Translations under genes and position numbers: made by a program
Origin: Comamonas terrigena NBRC 13299
GTDB lineage: Bacteria; Pseudomonadota; Gammaproteobacteria; Burkholderiales; Burkholderiaceae_C
NCBI RefSeq assembly: GCF_006740045.1
Contig: NZ_AP019749.1
Location: 2,375,001-2,439,000, forward strand
DNA length: 64,000 bases
Direction: 5' to 3'
Part shown: one piece after another, positions 9,397 to 18,366 of the stretch
Layout: every line of letters starts with the position of its first letter
Position numbering within the stretch: position 1 is the first letter of the stretch
The notes under the pieces: model-generated
What the model was told of the DNA's origin: nothing
Databases searched by the model: none
The model's input: only the letters and a program-made list of their open reading frames with translations

Positions 9397-10785
9397 TCAG
9401 TGGGCCGACGCGCCCAGCTGGGCATCGGGCTTGACGCGGCGCAGCAGCGCCAGCATCTCGCCTTCGATGCGGTGCAGCGCCTCCTGCGTCTGGCCTTCAA
9501 AGCGCAACACCAGCACGGGGGTGGTGTTGCTGGCACGGATCAGGCCGAAACCATCCGGCCAGTCCACCCGCAGGCCGTCGATGGTGCTGATCACCGCCGG
9601 GGCGCTGAAGGCGCTGGAAGCCAGCTGCTGCAGCTCGGCGGACAGACGGTGCGGTTCGCCCTCCTCACAGGCCACATTCAGTTCGGGGGTCGAGAAGCTG
9701 GTGGGCAGCGCATTCAGCACCGCGCTGGGGTCGGCGCTCTTGCTCAGGATCTCCAGCAGGCGTGCACCGGCGTAGGTGCCATCGTCAAAGCCGTACCAGC
9801 GCTCCTTGAAGAAGATATGGCCGCTCATCTCGCCGCCCAGGGGCGAGTCCACTTCCTTCATGCGGGCCTTGACCAGGGAATGGCCGGTCTTCCACATCAG
9901 GGGTTCGCCGCCGGCCGCGCGGATGGCGGGCGCCAGGCGCTGCGAGCATTTCACGTCGAACAGAATCGTCCCGCCGGGCACGCGCGAGAGCACATCCTGC
10001 GCAAACAGCATCATCTGGCGGTCGGGGAAAATGGTCTGCCCGTCCTTGGTGACAATGCCCAGGCGGTCGCCGTCGCCGTCAAAGGCCAGGCCCAGTTCCG
10101 CATCGGTGTCGCGCAGCGCCTGCACCACATCGCGCAGGTTCTCGGGTTTGCTGGGGTCGGGATGGTGGTTGGGGAAATCGCCGTCCACTTCCGAGAACAG
10201 CTCCACCACCTCGCAGCCCAGCGCGCGGAAGATACCCGGGGCCGAAGCGCCGGCAATGCCGTTGCCGCTGTCCACCACCACCTTGATGGGGCGTGCCAGC
10301 TTGGCATCACCTACGATGCGGGCGCTGTAATCGGCCAGCACATCCACATGGCGAATGCTGCCGCCAGGCTGCAGCTGCCAGGATTCGGCTTCCATGGTCC
10401 GGTGCAGGGCCTGGATCTCTTCACCGTAGATGGCACGGCCGGCCAGCACCATCTTGAAGCCGTTGTAATCCTTGGGATTGTGGCTGCCGGTGACCTGGAT
10501 GCCGCTTTCGCACAGCGTGGCCGCCGCAAAGTACAGCATGGGGGTGGTGCACATGCCGATATCGATCACGTTCAGGCCCACATCCACCAGCCCTGCCATC
10601 AGCGCACCGCTGAGCGCAGGGCCGGACAGGCGGCCATCACGGCCCACCGCCACGGTCTTCTGCCCCTCAGCCAGCGCGGCCATGCCGAAGGCACGGCCCA
10701 GCGCGCGGGCCACTTCCTCGTTCAGGGTACTGGGGACGATGCCCCGGATGTCATAGGCTTTGAAAATCGAAGGTGCTGCGTGCAC
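9397..10785 (-). CDS. Phosphomannomutase/phosphoglucomutase (AlgC type)
   Basis: A 462-residue alpha-D-phosphohexomutase interconverting the 1- and 6-phosphates of mannose or glucose, supplying sugar nucleotides for exopolysaccharide and LPS. The phosphoserine loop is TGSHNPKD with Ser101; the Mg2+ loop is DGDGD (236-240); the sugar-specificity loop is GEMSGH. I place the start at a GTG (10785) because AAGGA lies 7 bp upstream and the protein then begins just before the conserved IFKAYDIRG; an open frame extends 48 codons further without a ribosome site. Clustered with waaA. Confidence 0.9.
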   Translation of the reverse strand: MHAAPSIFKAYDIRGIVPSTLNEEVARALGRAFGMAALAEGQKTVAVGRDGRLSGPALSGALMAGLVDVGLNVIDIGMCTTPMLYFAAATLCESGIQVTGSHNPKDYNGFKMVLAGRAIYGEEIQALHRTMEAESWQLQPGGSIRHVDVLADYSARIVGDAKLARPIKVVVDSGNGIAGASAPGIFRALGCEVVELFSEVDGDFPNHHPDPSKPENLRDVVQALRDTDAELGLAFDGDGDRLGIVTKDGQTIFPDRQMMLFAQDVLSRVPGGTILFDVKCSQRLAPAIRAAGGEPLMWKTGHSLVKARMKEVDSPLGGEMSGHIFFKERWYGFDDGTYAGARLLEILSKSADPSAVLNALPTSFSTPELNVACEEGEPHRLSAELQQLASSAFSAPAVISTIDGLRVDWPDGFGLIRASNTTPVLVLRFEGQTQEALHRIEGEMLALLRRVKPDAQLGASAH

Positions 10786-11098
10786 GGTGGCGTCCTTGTA
10801 TTTCGGTGCAATGTGTCCCGCCCTGTCGGCGGGCTGCCGGGGCAGTAAAGCCCGGATTGTAGGCTGCGCACCACAGCCCAGGCACCAAGCAGCTGCCTGC
10901 AGCGCACTACATTTGGTTACCTGGGGCAAGCCCCGAGGGAAACCCCACCCAGATCAATGCATGATCGCGCGTCCACACCTACAGTCGCCCGCGTGACGCC
11001 CCAGGCGGCACACCACACAGAACGACAAGGCGAATGATGCAGCAGAGGGAAGAAGGCGCGATGTACACCTGCGCGCGAACCACGCGGAAGACCCATCC
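10786..11098. other. Divergent intergenic region
   Basis: This 313-bp stretch lies between the divergently transcribed phosphohexomutase and PAS-GGDEF-EAL genes and must hold both promoters. I see a GC hairpin (GGGGCAAGCCCC) near 10923-10934 but no convincing promoter hexamers or operator, and no gene. Confidence 0.4.
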
Positions 11099-14000
11099 AT
11101 GAGCGCTTCCGACCGCAATCCACAACCCGTCCCCGCTGCCGCCGCGCGCGGAGCCTCTGCGCTGTGGACTGCCCGCGCGCTCTGGTCGCTGGCCATGGTG
11201 GCCGCCCTGCTTATCCCCTGGCTCTGGCATCTGCTGGGCCTGCCTTCCAGCCTGGGCCAAGTACTTCGTCTGCCCGCGCTGGACTGGTTGCACCTGTCCT
11301 GGCTGACGTCGCTGACACTGATGGTGTTGGCCGCCCGGCGCCTGCTGCCGGCCGCCGCTGCCCACGCCCAGCATGGCGATGCGCATGCCACCCGCATGGA
11401 TGCCCTGTCGGCGGCCTACCGCATGCTGCCCGACCCGGCAGGCATCACCCGGGTGATGGACGGCCGTTTTCTGGACGTGAACCCCGCCTTCTGCCAGATG
11501 ATGGGCATGCCCTGGGAACAGGTGATTGGCCGCACCAACTACGAACTGGAAATCTACGCCACCGCCCAGGAACGCCCGCGCCTGCTGGAGCACCTGAACC
11601 GCCACGGCAGCGTGGACCACATGCCCATCTGCGTGCAAAGCGTGGCGCTGGGACGCACCGTGACCGGCCTGATCTCGGCCCGCATCCTGCCCATCGCCGG
11701 CGAAGACTGCATGATGTTTGTCTTCCGCGACACCAGCGAGGAAAAACGCACCCACGAAGAGCTGCATGCCGTCAACGGTCTGCTGCAGCAGGCGGGCCAC
11801 CTGGCGCAGCTGGGCGTCTGGGAAGACACCAAGGGCTCGGGCCTGGTCTACTGGTCCGAGGTCTGCTACGACATCCATGGACTGCCCCGCAACGCGCCGC
11901 TGCCGCGGGAGTACATCAACACCTTTGTGGCGCCCGCCTGGCGCGGGCTGATGCGCGACAAGATCAAGCACTGCCTGCGCACCAAGAGCGACTGGAGCGC
12001 CGAGATCGAAATCATCCGTGCCGACGGCCGCATGGCCTGGATGCGTTCGCGCGGCGAGGTGATCCTGGACGCCCAGGGCCAAGTCACCGGCCTGCGTGGC
12101 GTGATGCAGGACATCGACGGCGCCAAGCGCATCCAGGAAAGCCTGCGCCAGTCCGAAGTGCGCTTCGAGCGCATCTTCGAGCTGGTCTCCACCCCCATGG
12201 CCCTGGCCCAGTGCCATGACGGCAGCTTCAAGACCATCAACACCGCCTGGGAAGACCTGTTCGGCTACACGCGCTACGAATGCATGGGCAAGAACGCCGA
12301 ATCGCTGGGCCTGCTGCCCCCCGGGCGCTGGAAAGAGATGCCCCATGGCGACGCCGCCCACCAGGAAGCGCGCCTCACGGCCCGTGACGGCCGCCCGTTG
12401 ACGGTGCTGTATTCGCTGCGCCGCACCCATTTCTTCGACGGCGACTGCTGGCTGGTGTCGGTGCTGGACATCACCGACCGCAAGGCCGAGGAAGAGCGCC
12501 TGCGCGAGAGCGAGGCCCTGATTGCGCTGACGCTGTCCGCCGCCGCACTGGGCCGCTGGGACTGGAACCTGGCCACCGGCATGATCTCGGGCGACACCCA
12601 GTGGCGGCGTCTGAACGGCATCGAACCCGACCACACGCCCACCGCCCTGGGCGAACGCATGGACCGGCACTGGACCGAACTGCTGGCCACCAGCGACATT
12701 CCCAGCATCAATGCCGAGCTGCTGCGCCACATTGAAGAACCGGGGGATGCGCCGTTTGACGCCACTTGGCGCACCTCCGAGACCGAATCCGGCCGCTGGC
12801 TGCGCAGCGTGGGCAAGATCGTCGATGTGGACGGCCATGGCCGCCCCGTGCGCATGCTGGGCGTGACCCAGGACGTGACCCACCAGCGCGAACAAACCCA
12901 TGTGCTGGAGCAGATGGCCCATTTCGACGCCCTGACCGGTCTGGCCAACCGCCTGCACCTGACGGCGCGCCTGAAAGACAGCACCCGCATTGCCCGCCAT
13001 GACGCCGGCCAGCTGGGCGTGGTCTATATCGACCTGGACGGCTTCAAGCCCATCAACGACCGGCTGGGCCACGATGTGGGCGACCTGCTGCTGGTGCAAG
13101 TGGCCAAGCGCCTCAAAAGCGCGCTGCGCTCCCAGGACTGTGTGGCCCGCCTGGGTGGGGATGAATTCGTCATCCTGCTCAACGGGCTGGAAAGCCGATC
13201 GCACTGCGAAGCCCTGCTGGAACGCATCATGCAGCGCCTGGCGGCCCCCTACATTCTGGGCGCGGACACGGCCCGCATCACGGCCAGCATGGGCTACACC
13301 CTCTATCCCGAGGACGATGCCGACGAAGACACGCTGCTGCGCCATGCCGACCAGGCCATGTACCAGGCCAAGCAATCGGGGCGCAACTGCGTGCGTGCCT
13401 TCGACTCCGTCACCGAACGCCAGATGCGCGCCCAGCAGGCCGATACCTTGCGCGTGCGCGAAGGGCTGGAGCGCGGCGAATTCACACTCTATCTGCAACC
13501 CAAGGTGGACATGGTGCGCAACCGCCTGGTGGGCGTGGAAGGACTGGCACGCTGGAACCACCCCACACGGGGCGTGCTGGCCCCCGGCGCCTTCTTGCCG
13601 CTGGTGGAAGGCTCTCCGCTGGACATCCCCTTTGGCGAATGGGCCGTGCGCGAGGCCATCCAGACCATTGCCCAGTTGCGCGCCCAGGGCCTGGAAGTGC
13701 CGGTCAGCGTCAACATCTCGGCAGGCCATCTGCAGCAGCCCGGGTTCGCGCACTGGCTGATCACCGAGCTGACCCTGCACCCGGAAGTTCCGGCCCGCCT
13801 GCTGGACCTGGAAATCACCGAAAGCGCGGCCTTGCAGGACATCACCCACGTGGCCAAGGAGCTGGAACAGCTGCGCGCCGTGGGCATCACCGTCTCGCTG
13901 GACGACTTTGGCACCGGCTACTGCTCGCTGACTTATCTGCGCCAGTTGCCGCTGGACACGCTCAAGATCGACCAGAGCTTTGTGCGCGACATGCTGGACG

Positions 14001-14233
14001 ACCAGAGCAACCGCACCATCATCCAGGGCGTGGCCGGTCTGGCCGCCTCGTTCGGCTACCAGGTGATTGCCGAAGGCGTGGAAACACGGGAGCAAAGCCA
14101 GCTGCTGCAGACGATTGGCTGCGCGGTCGGCCAGGGCTACTTCTTTGCCCGCCCCATGCCGGCGGCACAGCTGCCGCAATGGCATGCGCTATGGCAGGCC
14201 AGCGCCATGGCGGCTGACACGCTGCCCGCCTGA
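11099..14233 (+). CDS. Membrane-bound PAS-GGDEF-EAL cyclic-di-GMP signalling protein
   Basis: A 1044-residue dual-domain protein for making and/or breaking cyclic di-GMP. Two hydrophobic helices (about 28-50 and 65-85) anchor it, followed by what look like four PAS-type sensor domains up to residue 600 (for example ITRVMDGRFLDVNPAFCQMMG). The GGDEF domain starts at LTGLANR (about 611); its active site RLGGDEF is intact and an RxxD product-inhibition site (RSQD) lies exactly five residues before it. The EAL domain begins near 813 with EGLARW in place of the usual EALLRW, but keeps EITES and the DDFGTGYCSL loop. Both activities are possible. Confidence 0.92.
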   Translation: MSASDRNPQPVPAAAARGASALWTARALWSLAMVAALLIPWLWHLLGLPSSLGQVLRLPALDWLHLSWLTSLTLMVLAARRLLPAAAAHAQHGDAHATRMDALSAAYRMLPDPAGITRVMDGRFLDVNPAFCQMMGMPWEQVIGRTNYELEIYATAQERPRLLEHLNRHGSVDHMPICVQSVALGRTVTGLISARILPIAGEDCMMFVFRDTSEEKRTHEELHAVNGLLQQAGHLAQLGVWEDTKGSGLVYWSEVCYDIHGLPRNAPLPREYINTFVAPAWRGLMRDKIKHCLRTKSDWSAEIEIIRADGRMAWMRSRGEVILDAQGQVTGLRGVMQDIDGAKRIQESLRQSEVRFERIFELVSTPMALAQCHDGSFKTINTAWEDLFGYTRYECMGKNAESLGLLPPGRWKEMPHGDAAHQEARLTARDGRPLTVLYSLRRTHFFDGDCWLVSVLDITDRKAEEERLRESEALIALTLSAAALGRWDWNLATGMISGDTQWRRLNGIEPDHTPTALGERMDRHWTELLATSDIPSINAELLRHIEEPGDAPFDATWRTSETESGRWLRSVGKIVDVDGHGRPVRMLGVTQDVTHQREQTHVLEQMAHFDALTGLANRLHLTARLKDSTRIARHDAGQLGVVYIDLDGFKPINDRLGHDVGDLLLVQVAKRLKSALRSQDCVARLGGDEFVILLNGLESRSHCEALLERIMQRLAAPYILGADTARITASMGYTLYPEDDADEDTLLRHADQAMYQAKQSGRNCVRAFDSVTERQMRAQQADTLRVREGLERGEFTLYLQPKVDMVRNRLVGVEGLARWNHPTRGVLAPGAFLPLVEGSPLDIPFGEWAVREAIQTIAQLRAQGLEVPVSVNISAGHLQQPGFAHWLITELTLHPEVPARLLDLEITESAALQDITHVAKELEQLRAVGITVSLDDFGTGYCSLTYLRQLPLDTLKIDQSFVRDMLDDQSNRTIIQGVAGLAASFGYQVIAEGVETREQSQLLQTIGCAVGQGYFFARPMPAAQLPQWHALWQASAMAADTLPA

Positions 14234-14592
14234 AGCACCAGCCCCGCCTTCCTGCGCTCCCACGCGCCGAGGCCCGCCGCAGCCATTGCAGTGGCGTGTG
14301 GACCGGCAAGCGGTGGCAAGACTGCGCTGCAACCGCAATTGAGAATGGCATCGTGCGCCTGCATACTGCAGAGCGGATGGCCGGCGCGCTTCCCCCACGC
14401 ACAACGCGCTACGCTGGCGCCATGGACGCCAGCGGCCCCCAGCTCTCCCAGGCCGTGCCCTTTGCACGCCTGCCGGCAGAGTCCACGCACACCGCCAGCA
14501 GGTGAAGCGCGATGCGCCGGGACAAAAAAGCCCCGGGCGCAGTGCCCGGGGCTGGCAAGGCATCGCAGGCAACGCCAGAGCGCAAGCGGACT
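14234..14592. other. Intergenic region between convergent genes
   Basis: This 359-bp stretch separates the GGDEF-EAL gene (plus) from prpE (minus). Apart from the prpE terminator at 14524-14553 I see no gene, promoter or repeat in it. Confidence 0.45.
14524..14553 (-). terminator. Rho-independent terminator of prpE
   Basis: Read on the minus strand, a perfect 10-bp stem (AGCCCCGGGC with GCCCGGGGCT, 5-nt loop) is followed by a run of six T. It begins about 40 bp after the prpE stop. Confidence 0.9.
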
Positions 14593-16497
14593 TCAGCCCT
14601 GCAGGACCAGTTCCTTGACCTGCTGCAGTGCGCCCGGGTCTTCCATGGTGGTCAGATCGCCCGGGTCGCGATTTTCGGCCACGGCCTGCAGCGCGCGGCG
14701 CAGCAGCTTGCCGCTGCGCGTCTTGGGCAAGGTGGTGACAAACAACACGCGCGACGGGCGGGCCACGGCCCCCAGCTGGCCGTCCACCTGCTTCATCACC
14801 TCGGCTTCCAGCTTGCTGCGCTGCTCGGCGGTTTCCACGCTGCGCGGGTCGCGCACCACGGCAAAGGCCATGGCAGCCTGACCCTTGAGCTTGTCGGCCA
14901 CCCCCACCACGGCCACTTCGGCGATCGCCGGATGGCCGGAGATGCTCTCCTCGATCTCCCGGGTGCCCAGGCGGTGCCCGGCCACATTGATCACGTCATC
15001 GGTGCGCCCCAGAATGAAGTAATAGCCGTCGGCATCGCGGATCCCCCAGTCGAAGGTGCTGTAGACCATGCGGCCGGGAATGCTCTTCCAGTAGGTGTTC
15101 ACAAAGCGCTCGTCGTCGCCCCACACGGTCTGCAGGCAGCCCGGCGGCAGCGGGCCTTCGATGGCCAGCACGCCCTTTTCGTTGGCACCGGTCAGCTCCT
15201 GGCCCGTGGCCTCATCGATCAGCTTGACGTTGTAGCCGTACACCGCCTTGCCGGGGCTGCCAAAGCGGCTGGCCTGCTTTTCCACGCCGTTGCACAGCGT
15301 CATGATGGGCCAGCCGGTCTCGGTCTGCCAGTAATTGTCCACAATGGGCACGCCGATGGCACTGCTGATCCACTGTGCCGTGGGCTCGTCCAGCGGCTCG
15401 CCGGCCAGCCACAGCGCCTGCAGGCTGGACAGGTCGTACTTGGTCAGGAAGGAAGGATCCTGCTTCTTGAGCACCCGGATGGCCGTGGGCGCCGAGAACA
15501 TGTGCGTGACCTTGTACTTCTCGACAATGCTCCACCAGATACCGGCGTCCGGGCGCACCGGCAGGCCTTCGTACAGCACCGTGGCCATGCCGGCAATCAG
15601 CGGGGCGTAGATGATGTAGCTGTGCCCCACCACCCAGCCGATGTCGCTGGTGCAGAAATAGGTATCGCCCGGCTTGCCATGGAAGATGTGGTCCATGCTG
15701 GACGCCAGGGCCACGGTGTAGCCGCCGGTGTCGCGCTGCACCCCCTTGGGCTTGCCGGTGGTGCCGCTGGTGTACAGGATGTAGCTGGGGTCGGTGGACT
15801 GCACCCAGGTGCAGGGAACCTGGGCATCCAGGTGCAAGGCACGCAGCGCGGCCCAGTCGTGGTCGCGGCCGGCCTGCATCTGCATGGGGGCCAGACCGCG
15901 GTTGACCATCAGCACGGCGCCGGGCTTGTGGCTGCTCAGCTGCAGCGCCTCGTCCAGCAGCGGCTTGTAGGCCACCACACGGCCGCCGCGCGAACCGGCA
16001 TCGGTGCTGACAATGACCTTGGGCTGGGCGTCGTCAATGCGCGAGGCCAGGGAACCCGAGGCAAAGCCGCCGAACACCACCGAGTGGATGGCCCCCAGGC
16101 GCACGCTGGCCAACATGGCAAACACGGCCTCGGCCACCATGGGCATGTAGATCTGTACGCGGTCGCCCTTTTGCACGCCGAACGACTGCAGCACCGCCGC
16201 CATGCGCTGCACCTCGGCATGCAGTTCGCCATAGGTGTAGGTGCGCTCGGTATCGGTTTCGGTGGAAATGGCAATCAGCGCGGGCTGGTCCTGGAGCGCC
16301 GGAAGATGGCGGTCCAGCGCGTTGTGGCACAGATTGGTCACGCCATCGGGAAACCAGCGCGCAAACGGCGGGTTGCTGTAGTCCACCACTTCGGTGGGGG
16401 CAATTTTCCAGTCCACCAGCTTGGCCTGTTCGGCCCAGAAGGCATTGCGCTCGGAGTCGGAAATCGAGCGGGCGTGGAAATCTGCAAACGTGGTCAT
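14593..16497 (-). CDS. prpE: Propionate--CoA ligase
   Basis: A 634-residue acyl-adenylate-forming enzyme that activates propionate (and acetate less well) to its CoA thioester in the cytoplasm. It matches the PrpE branch along its length: FWAEQAKLVDW and the segment NPPFARWF near the start, the P-loop SGTTGKPKG (about 244-252), YWQTETGWP and the C-terminal PKTRSGKLLRR, whose Lys597 is the acetylation-controlled catalytic lysine. ATG 16497 has AGGAG about 9 bp upstream; the open frame extends much further but without family similarity. No other methylcitrate-cycle gene is nearby, so it is a stand-alone ligase here. Confidence 0.93.
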   Translation of the reverse strand: MTTFADFHARSISDSERNAFWAEQAKLVDWKIAPTEVVDYSNPPFARWFPDGVTNLCHNALDRHLPALQDQPALIAISTETDTERTYTYGELHAEVQRMAAVLQSFGVQKGDRVQIYMPMVAEAVFAMLASVRLGAIHSVVFGGFASGSLASRIDDAQPKVIVSTDAGSRGGRVVAYKPLLDEALQLSSHKPGAVLMVNRGLAPMQMQAGRDHDWAALRALHLDAQVPCTWVQSTDPSYILYTSGTTGKPKGVQRDTGGYTVALASSMDHIFHGKPGDTYFCTSDIGWVVGHSYIIYAPLIAGMATVLYEGLPVRPDAGIWWSIVEKYKVTHMFSAPTAIRVLKKQDPSFLTKYDLSSLQALWLAGEPLDEPTAQWISSAIGVPIVDNYWQTETGWPIMTLCNGVEKQASRFGSPGKAVYGYNVKLIDEATGQELTGANEKGVLAIEGPLPPGCLQTVWGDDERFVNTYWKSIPGRMVYSTFDWGIRDADGYYFILGRTDDVINVAGHRLGTREIEESISGHPAIAEVAVVGVADKLKGQAAMAFAVVRDPRSVETAEQRSKLEAEVMKQVDGQLGAVARPSRVLFVTTLPKTRSGKLLRRALQAVAENRDPGDLTTMEDPGALQQVKELVLQG

Positions 16498-16847
16498 GGT
16501 TGTTGTCTCCTGCTTCGGATGCCGCCTGCACCAGGCGACCTGTAGTTCTGCATTCATAATTATGAGAACCCCCTCTTGCAGCCAACTGACACGCCCACCG
16601 ATAGGCGCAGAAAGCCACCACCGCAGCGAATCCAGCGCGGCCCCCTGTCCGCTCCCCGCTTCCCCTGTTACTTCAGCCGGGGATAGGAGACGATCCACCA
16701 TGGGTGGTCCGCGCCCCAAAACCGTACAGCCTCGGCGGCTTGCGATGCGCCCATCACCACGGACATAAAAAAACCGCCCCTCGGGGCGGTCTGGTGTGCA
16801 GGCAGCGGCGGCACCGCCGGGTCTTGGCGACTGCCCTGCGATGGGTC
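16498..16847. other. Intergenic region upstream of prpE
   Basis: This 350-bp stretch contains the prpE promoter region and the terminator of the upstream hydrolase (16766-16790). A 10-bp palindrome CATAATTATG (16555-16564) lies 58 bp before prpE and could be part of a -10 region or a small operator. No gene seen. Confidence 0.4.
16766..16790 (-). terminator. Rho-independent terminator after the isochorismatase-fold gene
   Basis: On the minus strand an 8-bp stem (ACCGCCCC with GGGGCGGT, 2-nt spacer) is followed by seven T. It lies about 57 bp after the stop of the hydrolase gene. Confidence 0.88.
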
Positions 16848-17459
16848 TTACTTGACCAGCGCCAGCATGTCCTTGAACGCCGGGTGCTCGCAGCTGCGCA
16901 GCCACTCGAATGCCACCATCTCTGTGGTCACCAGTTCGGCGCCAGCACCGGCCAAGCGGTCAAAGGCGGCATCGCGGTTGCGCTCGGTGCGCGAGCTGCA
17001 GGCATCGGTCACCACCCACACATCCATTTCTTCTTCCAGCAGCTCCAATGCGGTCTGCATCAGACAGACATGGGCTTCGCAGCCGGCGATGACAATGGTG
17101 CTGCGCTCCATCTCCGGCTGGGTCTGGACCGGCTTTTGCAGGTGCTTGGGCAGGCTGCGCGCATTGCGGCCTTGCTGGGGCTTGACGGGCGGGCGCAGCC
17201 AGTCAAGCAGGCCATCAGGCACGGCGCTGAAACTCATCTTCTGCAGCGTACGGTCGCACAGCTCCCGCACGGCAGGCACATTGCCGCCCAGGCGGCTGGG
17301 GTTTTGTTCGGTGCCGAACACCGGCACCTCCATCAGCCGTGCCAGCTGGGCCAGGCGCACGGCGTTGGCGGTGACCAGGGCGTGCTCGTGGATCACGGGC
17401 ATCAGCTTCTCCTGGTAGTCCACCAGCACCAGTTGGCAGTCGTCGGCATCAAGCAGCAT
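16848..17459 (-). CDS. Isochorismatase-fold cysteine hydrolase (YcaC-like)
   Basis: A 203-residue cytoplasmic hydrolase of the isochorismatase superfamily. The Asp-Lys-Cys catalytic triad is complete: Asp14 (LVLVDYQ), Lys74 (LQKMSFSA) and Cys132 (GCEAHVCLMQ). ATG 17459 is chosen because AAGGA lies 7 bp upstream; an in-frame ATG six codons earlier would swallow that site. The substrate cannot be told from sequence; relatives act on amides, nicotinamide or isochorismate. It stands alone between its own terminator and a palindrome at 17499-17516. Confidence 0.88.
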   Translation of the reverse strand: MLLDADDCQLVLVDYQEKLMPVIHEHALVTANAVRLAQLARLMEVPVFGTEQNPSRLGGNVPAVRELCDRTLQKMSFSAVPDGLLDWLRPPVKPQQGRNARSLPKHLQKPVQTQPEMERSTIVIAGCEAHVCLMQTALELLEEEMDVWVVTDACSSRTERNRDAAFDRLAGAGAELVTTEMVAFEWLRSCEHPAFKDMLALVK

Positions 17460-17498
17460 GGTTCTTCCTTCTTTCACTCTCTATATAGGTATGCGTAT

Positions 17499-17516
17499 GA
17501 AGCGCTCTAGCGCTTC
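17499..17516. promoter_or_regulatory. Perfect 18-bp palindrome upstream of the hydrolase gene
   Basis: GAAGCGCT and AGCGCTTC are separated by 2 bp. It sits about 40 bp upstream of the hydrolase start. On the minus strand a TATATA box lies nearer the gene, so the palindrome covers the expected -35 area. Candidate operator; the binding factor is unknown. Confidence 0.45.
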
Positions 17517-17731
17517 AGCGATGGCCCGATTGTCGCAGCTCGCCGCGCAGCGCTGCTGCAGGCGTCCCCTCCGCCGTATTCCCATGCAGATTTTGCGGGC
17601 ATGCAGATTGCTTATCCCCACTGAATTTCGTGTCGATTCCAGCTTGTTTCATATCAAAAACAGATGTGCAGGCGTCGAATCATGACTTTTATGCCTGTTG
17701 GCATGCAACATTCGTGTTACCCTCTGCCCCC

Positions 17732-18304
17732 ATGTCCAAGTGGTTGCCTGTCCTCCTACTCGCCTGTGCCGGTGTCGGCGCACACGCCGCCCCTGCCTCA
17801 GACAGTGCCAGTTCCGATGAACTGGGCCGTTTTATGTCGCAGCGCGGCTTTGTGTCGCAGATCCAGAACGCCGGCCACCAGGTCGCGGACAAGACCAGCC
17901 AGCTGCTGACCACCGCCATGGGCTTGATCGGTGTGCCTTACCGCCGTGGCGGCACCTCGGAAGACACCGGCTTCGATTGCAGCGGCTTTGTCCGTGCCAT
18001 CTACCAGAAGACAGCCGGTCTGACCCTGCCCCGTCGCTCCGACGAACAGGCCGCCGCCACCGCCACCATCAAGAAACAAGACCTGAAGCCGGGCGATCTG
18101 GTGTTCTTCAACACCATGCGCCGCGCATTCAGCCATGTGGGCATCTACGTGGGCGAAGGTAAATTCATCCACGCTCCCCGCACCGGTGCATCGGTGCGCG
18201 TCGAAAGCATGGAAAGCAAGTACTGGGCAACCCGCTTCAACGGTGCCCGCCGCGTGGAAACGCAAGACAGCAACGCCGTCGCAGCCCTGGCACCGCAAAG
18301 CTGA
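17732..18304 (+). CDS. Exported NlpC/P60 peptidoglycan hydrolase
   Basis: A 190-residue endopeptidase cutting peptide stems of peptidoglycan in the periplasm. A signal peptide (SKWLPVLLLACAGVGAHA) is followed by a short linker and the NlpC/P60 fold, with catalytic Cys83 (FDCSGF), His135 (SHVGIYVG) and His147 (FIHAPRTG). I take ATG 17732, which puts the signal peptide at the N-terminus; the open frame starts 34 codons earlier. There is no cell-wall binding domain. It ends 36 bp before a bidirectional terminator. Confidence 0.9.
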   Translation: MSKWLPVLLLACAGVGAHAAPASDSASSDELGRFMSQRGFVSQIQNAGHQVADKTSQLLTTAMGLIGVPYRRGGTSEDTGFDCSGFVRAIYQKTAGLTLPRRSDEQAAATATIKKQDLKPGDLVFFNTMRRAFSHVGIYVGEGKFIHAPRTGASVRVESMESKYWATRFNGARRVETQDSNAVAALAPQS

Positions 18305-18340
18305 TCCGTACAGGCAGTCTGCCCGTCAGGCCTTCCCAAG

Positions 18341-18366
18341 AAAAAGGAGCTTCAAGCTCCTTTTTT
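18341..18366. terminator. Bidirectional rho-independent terminator
   Basis: AAAAAGGAGC-TTCA-GCTCCTTTTTT is symmetric, with A and T runs on both sides of a short stem, so it can stop both the NlpC/P60 gene (plus) and the PAS-GGDEF gene (minus). The stop codon of the latter overlaps the T run. Confidence 0.9.

Noticed and set aside
10979..14185. A 1068-codon minus-strand frame opposite the GGDEF-EAL gene
   Set aside because: Shadow of a clear signalling gene; low-complexity composition and no domain.
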